NCBI GenBank assembly: GCA_965153455.1
Contig: OZ234498.1
Coordinates: forward strand, 3,658,001 to 3,722,000
DNA length: 64,000 bases
Direction: 5' to 3'
Origin: Sphagnum compactum
Lineage: Eukaryota > Bryophyta > Sphagnopsida > Sphagnales
The notes beneath the pieces were generated by a model. The model was not told where the DNA came from, ran no database searches, and saw only the letters and a program-made list of their open reading frames with translations. Shown here in pieces: positions 61,495-64,000 of this stretch (position 1 is its first letter; each line of letters starts with the position of its first letter). The translations under genes and the position numbers were made by a program.

Positions 61495-62442
61495 CAATAA
61501 CTTGCTCTAAAAAAATGAATACATGTATGTGACATTAATCTTGAACAACATAGGAATGGATAGAAATCCCATGATTGATTATCAATTATGGTTACCTCAT
61601 CACAAGACAATGCAAGGTGTTTTGAACTTGCAATAACTTCTTTTACTCTCTTGATGACTTGTTTAGACATACATTCAACCATAACCAATCTCATTGAATC
61701 ATTCTAGTGTTGTTTTGGTAACACGGGGACATTCATGAAAGAAAATAGAGACTTCAAAGCTTCAAATTCAAGCATGGGTCAACCTTGCTATAGTAAGTGC
61801 AAAATTGTAGGAAATTGCTGCCACTTTCTACCCGCTCCCCCTTAACCTCTCCTTGAACTTGTTCAACAATTGTGAGGTGACTTTTTAAAAAATAAACAAC
61901 TTCATTATTTGCATGGTTGCACTTCTTGTTAACATACTAGTCTTTTTATTTCTTCCCAAGTGCGGCATATCCTGAACAACCCTTGTTTTCCCCACGTGGT
62001 TTTCAAGAATGTTAGCCTTCAGACCTAGGATCACATCCTTGCCCTTCACAAATGAACATACCAACCATTTCACATGGTGAATTTTTCCAATTTCATTTAT
62101 CAACATTTCTGCCCATGGGAATTGAGTAGCCCACACATCTCAACATTTCCATAATATGTCATAATTATTTTTAGGTTTCTTAAATGGGGGTAGTTTTGAT
62201 TCCTCTTCCTTTGTAATGACATGGATCTTTGAGAAATATGCCACAAAGGTAGCATAAGTGGGCAATCCATTAGGACAAACAAATTGCACAATAGGATTGT
62301 TGTGATTGAAATCAAAATTTGACTTAACCTTGCTACCACTTGAACTAGCTACGAAAAATGGAATTGGTTTATGTTTAAGACGGATCACAAGAGGAAAATT
62401 GTCCTGAGGATTCATGTTGGACTTGAAGAAGTCAAACATCAC
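61495..62442 (-). pseudogene. Decayed hAT-like (ZNF862-type) transposase fragment
   Basis: Minus-strand pieces in changing frames resemble the plant hAT-derived proteins annotated as zinc finger 862-like. These are KIHHVKWLVCSFVKGKDVI (a BED-finger-like region, 61885-62136), then EVIASSKHLALSCDEVTII and DNQSW (61494-61694), where a one-base shift restores ISIHSYVVQD. The N-terminal piece (62140-62442) is open. Frameshifts and stops break it, the catalytic C-terminal dimerisation region is missing, and no terminal inverted repeats were found. Confidence 0.5.
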
Positions 62443-64000
62443 AATGTCTTTTTATGTCCTTTCCAAATGTGCCATCTAACCTTTCAAATTAAAAAAATGC
62501 AGACAAAAGACAAAAGTAAAAGGAGGTTGAAAAACACAAATAGAAAAAAATTGTGAGCCACTAATCAACATCAACTATTGATCCATGTGCATTGTGAAAC
62601 TCCAAGCTCCAAATTTCTGTCAAAAGCAAAGCATGCTACCAAACTACAAGAAAGCCCTTATTCTCACACCTCCTAGTTAATTGCCTTCTTACAAGCTATG
62701 AAAAATGGACAATGCATAAGTATGGGAAGAAGCATGATAAATATGCAAGTCTAGTTTGGATTAGGATTGTGCACAATCTTAATTCCTAAATTATCTAAAC
62801 CTTAAACTAAAATTTGCCAAAACCTTAAAGTAGGCGTGTGATGCAGTGTGTAGTGCGCATTGAGTCTTGACCAAAAACCAAAACTTGAACAAAATTTAGT
62901 GAATAAGAGAACTTGGATCTGGATTGTGTAGGATCCCTTGTTTTGACTCTGAACCATAAACTTATAACTAATAGAACTACAAATAGGTTTCAGGTCTAGT
63001 TCTTCAAGAAAATAAAACTCTAATTCATTTTCAAATTCCAAAAATTTAGTTTAATTCTTATGAACCAAAACTATAATTAATGGGTTTTATTGTTGTTAGA
63101 TGGTTCTTATTTTCCAAGAAAACATCCAGTCCAAGTTTTAATTTTTAAATTTTTTGGAAAGAACTTATGGTTTTGGTTCAAGGACTTTTTTAATTTGATA
63201 AAACCTTCAATTTAATTTTGAACCTAATTCTTCATATTTTAAGACCCTTGATTCTAAGTGTTTACAAAACATTTTCAGATGAGTTTAGTTCCAAATTGGA
63301 TACAATTTTACCTGACTACACATAGCCCAAAACTGATTTTTCTCTCTTTTACTGGCAATGTACCACCTATATCAACTACATGTTTAAACCCAATGTTTTA
63401 AAATAAAAGTTGCATACTTGAGACATGTCCCAAAAGTAAGAACTATGTATAATGCATGCCCTGCCCCCAAATTATTACTCCAAAAAATGTTGTTATTATT
63501 CAAAACTTTGAGTTTTTTCCCATTGTAAAGAATTATTGAAACTTTCTTTTTGTATTTTTGGGTAGCTCCCTAGCTTGAATTTTGGGGGTGTAACTTCCAA
63601 AATTTGGAAGGTGCAAGTCAAGCTAGCATCGGGCCTTCTAGATTTTGGAAGTTACACCTCCATACTTTTTTTAAAACTTCTTTTTAAATGTTGATTTCTT
63701 TAATTTATCTTCAACTTATTTTTATTTTTTTATCTTTTTTTTTTTTTTACTGTTTTTTCCTTTTAACCTCAATTTCAAATAATTCAAATGATTAATTAAT
63801 TTTTACACTTTTGTAAAGGAGTTTTGAGAAATTCAAATAACTAATCAAATTTTGAAAAAAAAATGAAGAAATGCAATTTGTATTCATTACTACAAAAAAT
63901 GGCAAATGAAGAAATTCAAAATGAAGCTCAAATGAGGAAGCTCTGAAACTATTTCAAAGGTTTCAAACAAGTGAAGCTAAATGTATAAACTATTAAATTA
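62443..64000. other. AT-rich spacer to the window edge
   Basis: Apart from the inverted repeat at 63585-63662 and T-rich runs near 63730, no gene or mobile element is evident. Confidence 0.45.
63585..63662. repeat. Foldback inverted repeat, about 30-nt arms
   Basis: Left arm with GGTGTAACTTCCAAAAT (63585-63613) and right arm (63632-63662) are complementary apart from a few mismatches, with about 18 nt between. It resembles a short foldback element or precursor-like hairpin. Confidence 0.75.

Noticed and set aside
1-64000. CRISPR arrays, operons, rRNA genes and intact tRNA genes
   Set aside because: No regularly spaced short repeats with unique spacers, no bacterial-style gene packing and no cloverleaf-capable tRNA were seen; the window is plant nuclear DNA.

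Overview
The window looks like nuclear DNA of a land plant. All recognisable genes carry spliceosomal introns with plant-like borders. The proteins are typical plant families, and (TAAACCC)3 telomere-type repeats and telo-box motifs occur. The large spacers are AT-rich and full of decayed transposons. A secreted vanadium-haloperoxidase-like gene, which I associate with seed-free plants, hints at a moss, liverwort, lycophyte or fern, but the species cannot be fixed from sequence alone.

Left third (about 0.5-26 kb): the gene-bearing part, with every gene on the minus strand. In order: a Trp/Tyr-permease family transporter, probably plastid-targeted (541-2500, 3 exons); a METTL18/Hpm1-type histidine methyltransferase (4768-8315, 9 exons reconstructed); an intronless katanin p60-like AAA ATPase of the KATNAL2 type (11228-12496); and a direct segmental duplication carrying two vanadium haloperoxidase-like copies. 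The proximal copy (14022-16250) is a pseudogene with several independent lesions and no first two exons. The distal copy (21479-24828) reconstructs as an intact 8-exon, 420-residue secreted protein that keeps nearly all vanadate-site residues but has PSTH instead of PSGH.

Middle (about 25.6-48.2 kb): almost gene-free and very AT-rich. I find a family of non-autonomous CACTA-like elements: one with 3-bp target-site duplication TAA (44005-46715), a second type with duplication AAT (38095-40423) whose core is a minisatellite, a decayed inverted relative (about 27360-30885), an isolated right end (about 31740-32172) and a 152-bp miniature derivative (25614-25765) whose empty site survives in the paralogous duplicate. 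A patch of possible decayed coding sequence lies at 34.9-36.4 kb, and a decayed Ty3/gypsy reverse transcriptase/RNase H fragment at 47.5-48.15 kb.

Right third (48.2-64 kb): one further gene, a DUF1677 family protein (54384-54968, minus). The rest is simple-sequence DNA, a 313-bp solo LTR with 5-bp target duplication GACAT (58432-58744), a decayed hAT-like transposase (about 61495-62442, minus) and unassigned spacer. The genes do not form a pathway; they are neighbours, not an operon.
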